Positions 1 to 8,985 of a DNA stretch of 64,000 bases are shown piece after piece; the stretch's first letter is position 1; each line of letters opens with the position of its first letter. The DNA is from a virus. Where the stretch lies: the IMG/VR virus record IMGVR_UViG_3300025889_000083, positions 40,149-104,148 of that record; one strand, written 5' to 3'. Position numbers and translations under genes: made by a program. The notes under the pieces are model-generated. The model searched no databases, was not told where the DNA came from, and was given only the letters and a program-made list of their open reading frames with translations.

Positions 1-462
1 TGTACCAGTACTTCTTGATGTTGCTGTTCCTTGCGATGTATTATAAGCTGTTGTAGTACTTCTACTTGTAGCAGTTCCTCTTGATGTACCAGTTGATTGT
101 GTAGTATTAAATGTAGTTGTTGTTGACTGACTAGTGTTAAATGTAGTTGTAGTACTTTGTGAAGTTCCTGTTGCTCTACTTGTTGCAGTTGACTGAGTAG
201 TATTAAATGTAGTTATTGTATTAAAGACAGTGCTAGTATCAAAGACAGTAGTTGTATTAAAAGTAGTTACCTGAATACCTGATACATATGTTGTTTCAGT
301 ATTTGTAACTCGCAATGTATCATGCACTGCAACAAATGGTCCTTCTAACGAACCACCATCATTTACATAAACTTCATTGGCACGACGAAGCGTACCGCCA
401 TCGTTGACAGCTACAAAGCGTAACTGGCGTAAAGTGCCATTGTCGTTTACATAAATTGCCAT
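1..462 (-). CDS. Thr-rich fibre-like protein, C-terminus cut by window edge
   Basis: The reading frame opens at ATG 462 and is still open at base 1, so only the first 154 residues are seen. It starts with two similar units containing YVNDNGTLR and YVNDGGSLE, then turns into low-complexity Thr/Ser repeats of the form TTFNTTQST and TATSRSTG. Such repeats are typical of extended fibre or adhesin stalks. It is the last visible gene of the leftward fibre series. The family was not recognised and the tail function is inferred from position and composition. Confidence 0.7.
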   Translation of the reverse strand, partial: MAIYVNDNGTLRQLRFVAVNDGGTLRRANEVYVNDGGSLEGPFVAVHDTLRVTNTETTYVSGIQVTTFNTTTVFDTSTVFNTITTFNTTQSTATSRATGTSQSTTTTFNTSQSTTTTFNTTQSTGTSRGTATSRSTTTAYNTSQGTATSRSTGT

Positions 463-473
463 TTAATTATCTC

Positions 474-692
474 TTAATATACGTACCAGACGTGTCCACT
501 ACTTGTTGATCCTACGGAAACTGGAGCAGTTGTTGTTATTGTGTAAGGAAGTCGAGCAGAAGCAATAGTTCCACTATCGATTTTATCGGCAGAGATAGTT
601 ACACTTGCCATTCCTCTACTTGAATCAATACTTTCTGTTCCGTCTACGGATAGACCAGCGTCTTCGATATTAAAGTTTAGTTTTACACCCAT
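474..692 (-). CDS. Small virion-associated protein
   Basis: A 72-residue protein directly downstream of the large repeat fibre, one base from its stop. It contains IDSGTIASARLP, a sequence seen in tail-fibre collar or shaft regions of marine phages. It lacks a signal peptide or membrane segment. It is probably a fibre-associated protein. Confidence 0.6.
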   Translation of the reverse strand: MGVKLNFNIEDAGLSVDGTESIDSSRGMASVTISADKIDSGTIASARLPYTITTTAPVSVGSTSSGHVWYVY

Positions 693-693
693 T

Positions 694-3600
694 TTATACC
701 TCTATTGTTGTTCTAATAAATTTGTAAGTCATGCTATCTGTTGAAGCAGGAGTTACTAATAATCTTACATTACCACCGCTTATATCTGCATCAAATGTTG
801 CCTGAGCAAGATTGTCAAAGATAGATGCGAACTGTGTTAAGTATACATTTGTTCCGTCATGGAAAAGTAAAATTTCTAATGCTTGATAATCCCCATCAGT
901 TGTGTTATGAACCTGTACTATATATTTTGCAGTTCTAAATGTTGCTGAAGCGAAAGAATCAAGTGCAAATTGTGATGTTGAAGATGAACTTCCTGTACCT
1001 ACATCCATACCCGCCACTTCATCAATGTGAAGTTTTTGTGGTGGGCTTGTATCTTGAATACCTAATACACCTGCTGCATTTGTTATATCAGTAGTTCCAT
1101 TACCAAGTGTTGTTGTTCCTTGTGTATTTACATCACCTGAGAAAGTTACTGTGCCACTAAATGTTTGTCCACTTAATGCACCACTTGCTAACTCACTTGT
1201 TCCAATAGCATTTGCGGCAATCTTAGCTGAAGTTACTGAATTACTTGCTAAATGAATTGCATCTACAGATCCAGTTACTAACTCACTTGAATCTACTGAG
1301 TTTGCAGCAATTTCAGATGAACCTACTGCATTACCTGCTATTTCACTTGAGCCTACTGCATTTCCAGCAATCTTAGTTGCGGTTACTGCATTTGAAGCAA
1401 TGTGTATTTCATCAATAGATCCACTTACTAATTCGCTAGAATCTACTGAGTTTGCTGCTAAGTGTGATGCATCTATAGAATCAGTTGCAATTTTATTTGC
1501 GGTTACTGCATTATCTGCAATATGAATATCATCAATTGATCCACTTACTAATTCACTGCTATCTACTGAGTTAGCGGCGATTTCTGTTGCTGTAACTGCA
1601 TTTACTGCAATTTTCGCATTTGTTACTTGTAAGTCTCCAATATGAATAGTATCAATGCTACCACTTACTAACTCACTTGAATCTACTGAGTTAGCGGCGA
1701 TTTTTGTTGATGTTACAGCATTATCTGTTATTTGTAAAGTACCTACGCCATTAGTTTCAATTTCACTTGTTCCAACTGAGTTTGCTGCAATATGTCTTGC
1801 TACTATTGAATTACTTGCAATTTCGTCACTTGTTACAGCATTTGCGCTGAAGTGAATTGTATCAATAGACCCACTTGCTAATTCGCTGGAGTCTACTGAG
1901 TTTGCAGCTATTTTAGCAGCTGTTACAGCATTTGCTGCTATTTTTGCTTCGGTTACAGAATCAGTTGATAAGTGAACTGCATTAACAGCACCACTTATAA
2001 TTTCAGCAGAATCTACTGCATTTGCGGCGATCTCTGAAGATCCTACTGCTCCTGCACTAATATGTATTGCTAGAATAGAATCAGTTGCAATTTCACTTGA
2101 TCCAACTGAATTTTCTGCAATTTCTTCTGATCCAACTGCATTTGCAGCGATCTGTAAAGAGCCTACTGCGTTAGCAGCTACTGCACTTGCTGTTCCTGTT
2201 AAGTTTCCTTCGACATTTGCTACAAGAGTTCCTACTGTATAACCAGAAGCACCTGTGTCTACAGTTGAAGTAGGAGCTACTTGTGAATCAACAAATAGTT
2301 TCCATTTGTTGTCATTTGCATCTCTGAAAAGACCTGCATATAAATCTGTTCCTGCTGGATCGTATAATCCATAAAGTCCGATATCGATTGCATCTGTTGA
2401 ATCATTTGTAGATGCAACCTGTACAAGACCATCTTCAACTGTTAATGTTGTTGAAGAAACTATAGTCTCGCTTCCTGAAACAGTTAAGTTTCCAGAAACT
2501 ACTAAGTCATTCATTGTAAAGTTTGAAGTATTTGATAATTTCGCACCAGTAATAGCATTGTCTGCTAAATGAATAGTTAATACGCTACCAGTTACTAACT
2601 CACTTGAATCCACTGAGTTTGCGGCGATTGTTTCTGCAGTAACTGCATTTGAAGCAATTTTATTTGCTGTAACTGCGTTTGCGGCAATAGCATTTTCTAC
2701 AACTGCACTTGCTGATAAGTGAATTGAATCGATAGAGCCAGTTACAAGTTCGCTACTATCAACAGAGTTTTCTGCTATTTCTGCGGAACCTACTGCATTT
2801 GCGGCTATTTTAGCAGCTGTTACTGCATTGTCACCTAAGTTATGAGTTGTAACATTTCCTTCTACAATATGTCTTGTTAAAATACTATTTGTAGCAATTT
2901 TATCTGATGTAACTGCATTATCTTGAAGACAGTGTGTTTGAATTGAGTTACCAGCAATAATTCCATGAGTAACAGAGTTAGAAGCAATTTCAACTCCTGT
3001 TACAGCATTTGCTGCTATTTTAGCAGTTGTTACTGCTAATGAAGCAATCTGCGCTGATCCAACTGCATCACTTGCTATTTCACTTGTACCTACTGCATTT
3101 GCACTAATTTCAGCATTTGTTATAGAGTTATCTGCCATCGCATCATTAGTAACTGCATTTGTTCCAATATGAATTGTATCTACTGCTCCAGAAGCAAGAT
3201 GTACTCCTGTAACTGCATTACTTGCGATTTGAGTTGATTGTACTGAGTTTAATTTAATTTCTGCGGAGCCTACTGAATTAGAAGCTATTTTTGCAGTTGT
3301 AACTGCATTAGCTGCTATTTGTACTGTTCCTACTGAATCAGTTGCTAAATGTAAAGCTGTGATTGAATTTGTTGATATTTCACTTGATCCTACAACGTTC
3401 TCTGCTATCTTAGCGGCAGTAATTGCGTTGTCGGTAATATGTGTAGTTTGTACTGCATCGGTTGCAAGTTCTGAACTTGTAACCGCATTTTCAGCGATTT
3501 CACTTTGACCTACTGCATTAGCGGCTATCTGTGGAGCACCGACAGCATTTGAGGCGATCTCTGCAGTATCTACAGAGTTAGCGGCAATTTCATTTGAAGT

Positions 3601-3951
3601 GACAGCATTTGCAGCTAGTTTTGCAGTTGTAACTGCACCAGTTGAAATATGAATAGAATCAATAGACCCACTTACTAATTCGCTGGAGTCTACTGAGTTT
3701 GCAGCAATAGCTGCTGCATCAATTGAGTTATCGCTTACTGCTGTAACTGCTGTACTCGCTAATTCCCTAGATGTAATAGCGTTTGCTTGAATCTTAGCGG
3801 AAGTAATCGAGTTAGTTGATAGTTCTGAAGTTGTAATACAGTTTGCAGTAATTTCTGATGCAGTAATACTATTGCTTACAATTTCGGTTGTACCAACTGA
3901 GTTTGCTTCTAGCGATGCTACAAGTGCTAGTTGTTTACCTATAAGTGCCAT
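694..3951 (-). CDS. Giant repeat tail fibre
   Basis: This 1085-residue protein is dominated by roughly 14-15-residue repeats alternating NAVTAAKIAAN and NSVDSSELVSGSI types. They fill about residues 10-470 and 590-930. Between them lies a non-repeat block (NLTVSGSETIVSS, VEDGLVQVAS) that resembles shaft motifs of marine phage fibres. The last 150 residues are non-repetitive and probably form the tip. The repeats are the same kind as in the C-terminus of the J-like protein (9530-15625). The regular Ile/Val and Asn pattern suggests a trimeric beta-structured stalk. Receptor binding is inferred. Confidence 0.8.
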   Translation of the reverse strand: MALIGKQLALVASLEANSVGTTEIVSNSITASEITANCITTSELSTNSITSAKIQANAITSRELASTAVTAVSDNSIDAAAIAANSVDSSELVSGSIDSIHISTGAVTTAKLAANAVTSNEIAANSVDTAEIASNAVGAPQIAANAVGQSEIAENAVTSSELATDAVQTTHITDNAITAAKIAENVVGSSEISTNSITALHLATDSVGTVQIAANAVTTAKIASNSVGSAEIKLNSVQSTQIASNAVTGVHLASGAVDTIHIGTNAVTNDAMADNSITNAEISANAVGTSEIASDAVGSAQIASLAVTTAKIAANAVTGVEIASNSVTHGIIAGNSIQTHCLQDNAVTSDKIATNSILTRHIVEGNVTTHNLGDNAVTAAKIAANAVGSAEIAENSVDSSELVTGSIDSIHLSASAVVENAIAANAVTANKIASNAVTAETIAANSVDSSELVTGSVLTIHLADNAITGAKLSNTSNFTMNDLVVSGNLTVSGSETIVSSTTLTVEDGLVQVASTNDSTDAIDIGLYGLYDPAGTDLYAGLFRDANDNKWKLFVDSQVAPTSTVDTGASGYTVGTLVANVEGNLTGTASAVAANAVGSLQIAANAVGSEEIAENSVGSSEIATDSILAIHISAGAVGSSEIAANAVDSAEIISGAVNAVHLSTDSVTEAKIAANAVTAAKIAANSVDSSELASGSIDTIHFSANAVTSDEIASNSIVARHIAANSVGTSEIETNGVGTLQITDNAVTSTKIAANSVDSSELVSGSIDTIHIGDLQVTNAKIAVNAVTATEIAANSVDSSELVSGSIDDIHIADNAVTANKIATDSIDASHLAANSVDSSELVSGSIDEIHIASNAVTATKIAGNAVGSSEIAGNAVGSSEIAANSVDSSELVTGSVDAIHLASNSVTSAKIAANAIGTSELASGALSGQTFSGTVTFSGDVNTQGTTTLGNGTTDITNAAGVLGIQDTSPPQKLHIDEVAGMDVGTGSSSSTSQFALDSFASATFRTAKYIVQVHNTTDGDYQALEILLFHDGTNVYLTQFASIFDNLAQATFDADISGGNVRLLVTPASTDSMTYKFIRTTIEV

Positions 3952-4283
3952 TATGTTTGCTCCAAATATGACAGAACAACGTCTATGCTGTCTACGACGT
4001 TACTCTGAACCTTGATGGCGTCTCCTGCCTCTAAAACTACTTTTGCATCTCCTCCGACTAATACCAATGTTGATCCACTTGGAATCGGCGTGGCGGCTGT
4101 AAGAGAAACGTGAGTTGCTGAACTACTATCGTAAAACTCACAGTTTGCTTCAATTTGACCTCCACTCTGATTACAGAGATAAAGACCAATAATCGTAGAT
4201 GTCGTGCTCGATGGGCATGTATATACTGTCGTAAGTGAAGTATTTACATTTGCCTTGGAAGCAGTTTTAAATGCTGATGCCAT
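3951..4283 (-). CDS. Small virion protein, possible fibre or baseplate component
   Basis: A 110-residue protein whose stop overlaps the start of the giant fibre by one base. It has a compact beta-rich pattern (TSTIIGLYLCNQSGG, VVLEAGDAIKVQS) like small head- or tail-decorating proteins of marine phages. The exact role is unknown. Its position among fibre genes supports a structural role. Confidence 0.6.
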   Translation of the reverse strand: MASAFKTASKANVNTSLTTVYTCPSSTTSTIIGLYLCNQSGGQIEANCEFYDSSSATHVSLTAATPIPSGSTLVLVGGDAKVVLEAGDAIKVQSNVVDSIDVVLSYLEQT

Positions 4284-4287
4284 AATC

Positions 4288-4488
4288 TTATCCTAATGCT
4301 ATACTCAACGCTAGTGCTTCTGATTCAGAAATACCTGCAGATGCCATAACAACTATGTCACCACTAGCGTTTTTTGTATAAATCTTTTGGTCAGAAACAT
4401 TCATAGCTATTTCGTGTGTTTCTAAATCCCCTGTGCCTGGAACTGATCCAGGTGTTTCTGACCTTTTAATTTTGATTACATGGGACAT
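4288..4488 (-). CDS. Short protein with Mtd-like N-terminal domain
   Basis: A 66-residue protein. Its N-terminus (HVIKIKRSETPGSVP, then HEIAMNVSDQKIYTKN) matches the short beta domain that begins many phage fibres and the major tropism determinant of Bordetella phage. The neighbouring 589-residue protein starts with the same motif (QVIKIKRSSTTASP). This one is almost only that domain, so it may cap or anchor a fibre. Confidence 0.6.
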   Translation of the reverse strand: MSHVIKIKRSETPGSVPGTGDLETHEIAMNVSDQKIYTKNASGDIVVMASAGISESEALALSIALG

Positions 4489-4489
4489 C

Positions 4490-6259
4490 TTAGAACGTTC
4501 CTCCGTCTAATGTATTTGTCCATGTTATTGTTCCGTTGTTACCAACTTGTAGCATTTGTCCTACTGAGTTGGTTGAGTCGTATGTGCCGATTGCTAAAGT
4601 AGTAAACTGATTGCCACCATTTGCTCCGAAGATTAAATCTCCTTCTGCAATCGCATCATCAAGACCTTTAATTTGTAAAGTATCTGCAACAATTTCAAGT
4701 GAGGTATCGTCTACATTTACTGAAAGTGTATTTCCAGATTTTGCTAAACCATCACCTGCTGTAACCTGTCCAGCTCCTGAGAATTGAGTAAATGTTAAAG
4801 CATCGCTACCAAGTGTTGCAGATCCTGTAATATTTGTTAATACAAAACCAGCATCGGCATTAGTTGATCCTTCTTCTACAAAAGTGAAAAGACCACCTGT
4901 TACTTCTGCACTTGAGTCTGCATCAGTTACACGAGTAAGTACAAATGGTGTACCTGCATCACCAACTGTTGTTACAGAGTAAATACCGTTTTGAGTTCCT
5001 GTTGATTGATCTTTAACAAGTACTCTATCACCAGATGAAAGTGTTACACCATCTACTGAAATTGCACCATTTGAGTCAGCTGTAAGAGTTGCACCTACAC
5101 CACCTGTTCCATTATCATAAGTTGCTGATAAGTTTGCTGTGGTTGCTACTCGTACTGAATCTTTGATATCGAGTGCTTGTTTAACGCTATCTACATATGC
5201 TTTTGTTGTTGCATCTGTTGCTTGAGTAGGAGTTCCAATATTGGTAAGTCTATTACCTCCAAAGTTAACTGTTTGTGAGGAAGCAACTGTAAATCCAGCA
5301 TCAAAGTCTGCTGATTGTGAGAAAGTTGCTGTACCTGTTACTGTTATTGTATCCCCTGCGGCGTCTCCAAGAGTTACAGCACCATTTGCTGTTAAAGCTC
5401 CTGTAATATCTACGCTTGATGAGAAAGTAGCGGCATTAGTTACTCCTAATGTTCCTGAAATACTTGTATTACCTTCTCCTGCTGAAACTGTAAATTTATC
5501 TGTATTAACAGTTAAGTTACCTACTGTATTTACTGTTCCGCTAAAATCTGTTGTGGTTGCGTTGACATCGAAAGTACCAGTTGTAATTTCTACTTCAGTA
5601 TCTGCATCAATGTCTAATTGACCATCTGCACTTGATCCAATAGTAAGTGCATCGTCTCTAAATTGAAGTTCACTTGCTCCATTTAATAATAGACCAGTAT
5701 CTGCTACGTGTGTTAATGTAACATCGCTGTCTACACCAAATGATAATACATGCGCATCATTACCAAATAAAACATTCTTACCAAAGTCAATGACTTCACT
5801 ACCATTAGTAGTAACAAATTTTAGATATGAGGTTCCGCCTTCGTTTATATCTAAAGCTGCTGCTTCATTATCTGGTATTGTAAGAGAGTTGGCTTGTGCG
5901 TCTAAGTCAATAGTGCCACCATGAGTAATAATTAAATTACCACTTGGTGCGATTGTTAGATCTGCACTTGATACTGTTGAAAGTGTATCTGTTGAGCCAG
6001 TAATAACAATATTACCAGTTTTTAACTGGTCAATTTTACTACTTGAATCTACTACAATAGCTGAACTTGCGGTAAGAGTACCTGCGGCGTGATCTAGCAT
6101 CTCTACATAGAGATCTCCACCTATAGTTGTTACTGTTCCAGAGCCAGGAGCACCAATAAAGAATTTCTTCGAGTTGGATGAGTATGCTATTTCCCCTGCA
6201 CTTAAAGAAACAGGCGAGGCGGTCGTGCTACTTCTTTTAATTTTAATTACTTGTGCCAT
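4490..6259 (-). CDS. Tail fibre with Mtd-like N-terminal domain
   Basis: A 589-residue fibre. Residues 1-50 form the IKIKRSS...GEIAYSSNSKKFFIG attachment-type domain. The middle is beta-rich, with Ala/Thr/Ser/Asp repeats such as LNGASELQFRDDALTIGSS. The region around 350-480 contains KDSVRVATTANLSATYDNGTG, a conserved module of marine phage fibres. It lies in the leftward fibre operon. No reverse transcriptase is present, so there is no sign of a diversity-generating retroelement. Confidence 0.75.
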   Translation of the reverse strand: MAQVIKIKRSSTTASPVSLSAGEIAYSSNSKKFFIGAPGSGTVTTIGGDLYVEMLDHAAGTLTASSAIVVDSSSKIDQLKTGNIVITGSTDTLSTVSSADLTIAPSGNLIITHGGTIDLDAQANSLTIPDNEAAALDINEGGTSYLKFVTTNGSEVIDFGKNVLFGNDAHVLSFGVDSDVTLTHVADTGLLLNGASELQFRDDALTIGSSADGQLDIDADTEVEITTGTFDVNATTTDFSGTVNTVGNLTVNTDKFTVSAGEGNTSISGTLGVTNAATFSSSVDITGALTANGAVTLGDAAGDTITVTGTATFSQSADFDAGFTVASSQTVNFGGNRLTNIGTPTQATDATTKAYVDSVKQALDIKDSVRVATTANLSATYDNGTGGVGATLTADSNGAISVDGVTLSSGDRVLVKDQSTGTQNGIYSVTTVGDAGTPFVLTRVTDADSSAEVTGGLFTFVEEGSTNADAGFVLTNITGSATLGSDALTFTQFSGAGQVTAGDGLAKSGNTLSVNVDDTSLEIVADTLQIKGLDDAIAEGDLIFGANGGNQFTTLAIGTYDSTNSVGQMLQVGNNGTITWTNTLDGGTF

Positions 6260-6279
6260 ATTTATATCCTAGTCGAGCT

Positions 6280-6660
6280 TTAAAAAGCTCCTGCGTCTAT
6301 CGTGTCCGAATCCGCTGAATCGTTACCTATCATTATAGGAACAAAACTAAACGTTCCTTCAGTTGTTTCACGATAAATCTTTAACTGATTATCGTCAGTA
6401 TCGTAAAATAAATCTCCTTCCGCTAAATTAGTTGTATTTGCGGTAGGTGCTGTCGTTGCGACAAAAAATTGATTAGCAAGAAAATTGAGTGCGCCTTCTA
6501 CTGTTGTTTGTCCAGTAAGTGTTCCTACTGGAGAATTAAAAGTAATTGACCCTGCGTCACTAGCTGCATCGGCTACGGCAGATGATATTGTCAGAGTTGT
6601 GGTCTGTGCTGTGGCATTAAGCGTAGTATTGTTAGGAGTTAATGTTAAGGTTAATGCCAT
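6280..6660 (-). CDS. Virion-associated protein
   Basis: A 126-residue Thr/Ala/Asn-rich protein without membrane segments. The C-terminal half (TANTTNLAEGDLFYDTDDNQLKI) resembles a widespread fibre module that precedes shaft repeats. It overlaps its upstream neighbour by one base. It is likely a fibre or baseplate component. Confidence 0.6.
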   Translation of the reverse strand: MALTLTLTPNNTTLNATAQTTTLTISSAVADAASDAGSITFNSPVGTLTGQTTVEGALNFLANQFFVATTAPTANTTNLAEGDLFYDTDDNQLKIYRETTEGTFSFVPIMIGNDSADSDTIDAGAF

Positions 6661-6998
6661 TATCGTGTAACGTTTTGAGTGACTCTTGCTACTCCTTGAA
6701 TTAGTCTTGTCATAGTATTTGTACTACTATTATACAATTCTAAATCATAGTAATATTTACCTGACGCAATATTTGCAGTTGTTGCATATGGTAAAGTCAT
6801 TTTAAAGACACCATTAGCTGCATCTGTTATTGAACAAGTAAATGTTGCTGTAAGAGTATCGGAAGAAGGCGTAGGACGTAGCTGTGCACTTGCCGTATGA
6901 CTAGACAAATTGATTGCTGTTCCATCTTGTGCTATTGCGATTTGGAGCGAGAAATCTGCTCCTTGGTCGATAACAATATCATAGTTTCCTGCTGCCAT
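6660..6998 (-). CDS. Baseplate or fibre-attachment-like protein
   Basis: A 112-residue protein of the type YDIVIDQGADFSLQIAI...LTMTLPYATT, seen in many phages near fibre genes and similar to the N-terminal part of baseplate upper-protein families. A strong minus-strand promoter lies just upstream (7025-7053), so this gene heads the distal fibre transcript. Confidence 0.65.
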   Translation of the reverse strand: MAAGNYDIVIDQGADFSLQIAIAQDGTAINLSSHTASAQLRPTPSSDTLTATFTCSITDAANGVFKMTLPYATTANIASGKYYYDLELYNSSTNTMTRLIQGVARVTQNVTR

Positions 6999-7024
6999 TC
7001 TTAACTTATACTCCTATATGCTAA

Positions 7025-7053
7025 ATTATAACAAAATATAAGTGAGAAGTCAA
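7025..7053 (-). promoter_or_regulatory. Sigma-70-like promoter for the fibre genes
   Basis: On the minus strand, TTGACT (7053-7048), a 17-base spacer and TATAAT (7030-7025). It is preceded by the TTC element shared with most promoters in this window. It drives 6998 and the genes to its left. Confidence 0.8.
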
Positions 7054-7077
7054 GAACTATTTTTGAGAGGTGTAAGA

Positions 7078-7275
7078 TTATTCTGTTGGTTTAGGATATT
7101 TATCCTTGACCGCTTTTAACTCTGTATAAAAACTTGAAGTCTTTGCGGTCTCACCCAATAGACCAGTATCAATAGCATGAAACAACTTATCAAATTGTTC
7201 CTTTAATTCTGGGTACTCACTTGCGCGAGATTCTGCATAAGTGTAATTTTTGCTAAGTGATATTTCTAGTGCCAT
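7078..7275 (-). CDS. Small tail-associated protein
   Basis: A 65-residue protein with YPELKEQFDKLFHAIDTG and a KDKYPKP C-terminus. This pattern is common in small phage proteins near tail-fibre genes and is often annotated as assembly or fibre-associated. Its start overlaps the stop of the upstream gene. The function is not demonstrated. Confidence 0.65.
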   Translation of the reverse strand: MALEISLSKNYTYAESRASEYPELKEQFDKLFHAIDTGLLGETAKTSSFYTELKAVKDKYPKPTE

Positions 7276-7685
7276 TACTTTGTAACCTCCAGTGTAAATG
7301 TTTTTGACTTATAGTTATCTTTTGATAAGATTACTGTATATCTTGTTGCTACTTGTGTTCCTGTAAATGTTATTGTGCCATCTGCTGGAACTGTTCCTTT
7401 GTTTACATTATCTACAGTAACGGTTGTTCCTTCTGGTAGTCCACTAAAACTTAATGTTCCATTAAGTGTAATACTGGTTGTAGATAGGTCTGGATTAAAA
7501 TTTCCATACTGTACTAATGCACCATCTGCTATATAATAATCATCAATAGATGGTAGTGTATCTACTATTACTTGTAAATAAGAATAGCCATGTTCGGCTT
7601 GTGCACTAATAGCAGAGGCGTCACAAGCTGCGACTGTCGCCCATGCAATTTTTCCGTTATTGTCATAAAAAATATTGTATTCCAT
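7275..7685 (-). CDS. Fibre-region protein of unknown function
   Basis: A 136-residue protein. The N-terminus (NIFYDNNGKIAWATVAA) and a C-terminal PEGA-like beta module (GLPEGTTVTVDNVNKGTVPADGTITF, read as separate strands) are visible. This kind of module presents short beta hairpins in surface proteins. It overlaps the next gene by one base. Confidence 0.6.
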   Translation of the reverse strand: MEYNIFYDNNGKIAWATVAACDASAISAQAEHGYSYLQVIVDTLPSIDDYYIADGALVQYGNFNPDLSTTSITLNGTLSFSGLPEGTTVTVDNVNKGTVPADGTITFTGTQVATRYTVILSKDNYKSKTFTLEVTK

Positions 7686-7693
7686 TTATTCTC

Positions 7694-8563
7694 CTATGCG
7701 AATGGACTTGTTCCGTTATAAATTAAGTATGAATAGTAAATAGTTTCTTCTCCTCCAAATGCAGTATTGCTATATGCCATCCCATTCCATAAATTTTGGT
7801 ATCCTTCTTTATAATCATTACTAATTGTTAAATGTGTTGTATTTGTTGAAAAACTAACTCCAGAGTATCCTACTGTAATGCCATCTCCCACTGCCAGTCC
7901 GCCAACTGTTTCATATTCTTTATAATATCCACTATTTGTTAAAAATCCATATTGAGTTGTTGCTGGTACAATATCAGAGTCATAAGCTGGGTATACTTGT
8001 GAAGCATGTAAATCTCCTGCTCCTCCACTCAATGTAATTGTAGGTACTGGGCTATTTCCGCCGTATTTTGGAACATTTGTAATTGTTATACTCGTTATAC
8101 TACCACCTGAAATAGTTGCATATCCTGTAGCCTGAACTGTTCCTCCAGCTCCTGTATAAGCAACTCCACCCGTAGCTGTAAATGGTATTGTTGAACCTAC
8201 ATATCCTGATCCAGCATTTGTAATACTTACGTTTGCACTTCCAAAAGTGTAGTAATCAGTAAAAAATGGTACATACATACTTGCCACACTTACAGTTGCA
8301 GTATTAGACGGACTAGACTCATTTATGTCATCTGGAAAACAATACGTAACGCTTGCATACGGTTTAAAACCTAATCCATGAGAAAAACTTCTTGTGCCTC
8401 CTGGACTTAGTATTCCTTGTCCTTTAGTAACAGTATTAAAACCTTTTACAGCATTTGAGTCAAATACCAAAGAAGAACTTGTACTCGCAACATTTTGTCC
8501 TTCTCTACTAATAAAGATTCCGTAGTCACTGCCTCTATTTCCTATTAAAACTCTATTTGCCAT
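7694..8563 (-). CDS. RVL-family virion protein, long paralogue
   Basis: A 289-residue protein and the longest of three adjacent paralogues. It begins NRVLIGNRGSDYGIFISREG, and residues 1-45 align with the two genes upstream. The rest is beta-rich with Gly/Ser/Tyr loops (GSGYVGSTIPFTATGG). No enzymatic motif is visible. The location between J and the fibres suggests a tail-tip or fibre-adaptor role. Confidence 0.65.
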   Translation of the reverse strand: MANRVLIGNRGSDYGIFISREGQNVASTSSSLVFDSNAVKGFNTVTKGQGILSPGGTRSFSHGLGFKPYASVTYCFPDDINESSPSNTATVSVASMYVPFFTDYYTFGSANVSITNAGSGYVGSTIPFTATGGVAYTGAGGTVQATGYATISGGSITSITITNVPKYGGNSPVPTITLSGGAGDLHASQVYPAYDSDIVPATTQYGFLTNSGYYKEYETVGGLAVGDGITVGYSGVSFSTNTTHLTISNDYKEGYQNLWNGMAYSNTAFGGEETIYYSYLIYNGTSPFA

Positions 8564-8985
8564 TAAAATAAACTCGTATTTGGTATACCTTTTAGTATAA
8601 AGGTAAATGTATTTTGTGTTTGTACTGGATTTGTGTTTGTTCCTACGCTATTTGTTGCTGTAGTTATTTGAACATTTGTTCCAGAATTTAAAGTAATATT
8701 TGCGGTATCATTTGCTCCCACAGGTTTAAATACCATTGCACTTTCGCCAGATGCCAAAGTAGGTACTCCACTAGTAATAGTTCTTGTACTTGCAGGTGCC
8801 TGAGAAGCAGAAGGTATCTCTAATAAAACTAAAGCATGATCTACTTGGTCTTGGTCATCTGAAGAAAATAGTAATTGATCTGAAGTACAAGTTTGTACAT
8901 TATAACCTGGTCTACTTACCCATAGCCCAAAGTTACTTGTACCTCTTGTAGAGGATCCTTTACCTAATAAAACTCTATCTACCAT
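8563..8985 (-). CDS. RVL-family virion protein, short paralogue
   Basis: A 140-residue protein beginning DRVLLGKGSSTRGTSNFGLW, followed by VSRPGYNVQT. The block of about 40 residues is nearly identical to the start of the 8979-9530 product, while the C-termini differ. Coding regions overlap by 7 bases with the upstream gene and by 1 with the downstream gene, so translation is probably coupled. Confidence 0.65.
   Translation of the reverse strand: MVDRVLLGKGSSTRGTSNFGLWVSRPGYNVQTCTSDQLLFSSDDQDQVDHALVLLEIPSASQAPASTRTITSGVPTLASGESAMVFKPVGANDTANITLNSGTNVQITTATNSVGTNTNPVQTQNTFTFILKGIPNTSLF

Noticed and set aside
694-3951. CRISPR-like periodic DNA repeats
   Set aside because: The repeats are protein-coding with a 42-45-base period, no constant spacer-repeat structure and no cas genes.
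5241-5621. Long plus-strand frames inside fibre genes (also 1655-1855, 10593-10874, 14694-14969)
   Set aside because: They are antisense shadows of repeat-rich genes with low-complexity translations and no ribosome sites.
4288-6259. Diversity-generating retroelement suggested by the Mtd-like N-terminal domains
   Set aside because: No reverse transcriptase, no template/variable repeat pair and no C-type lectin end visible in the window.
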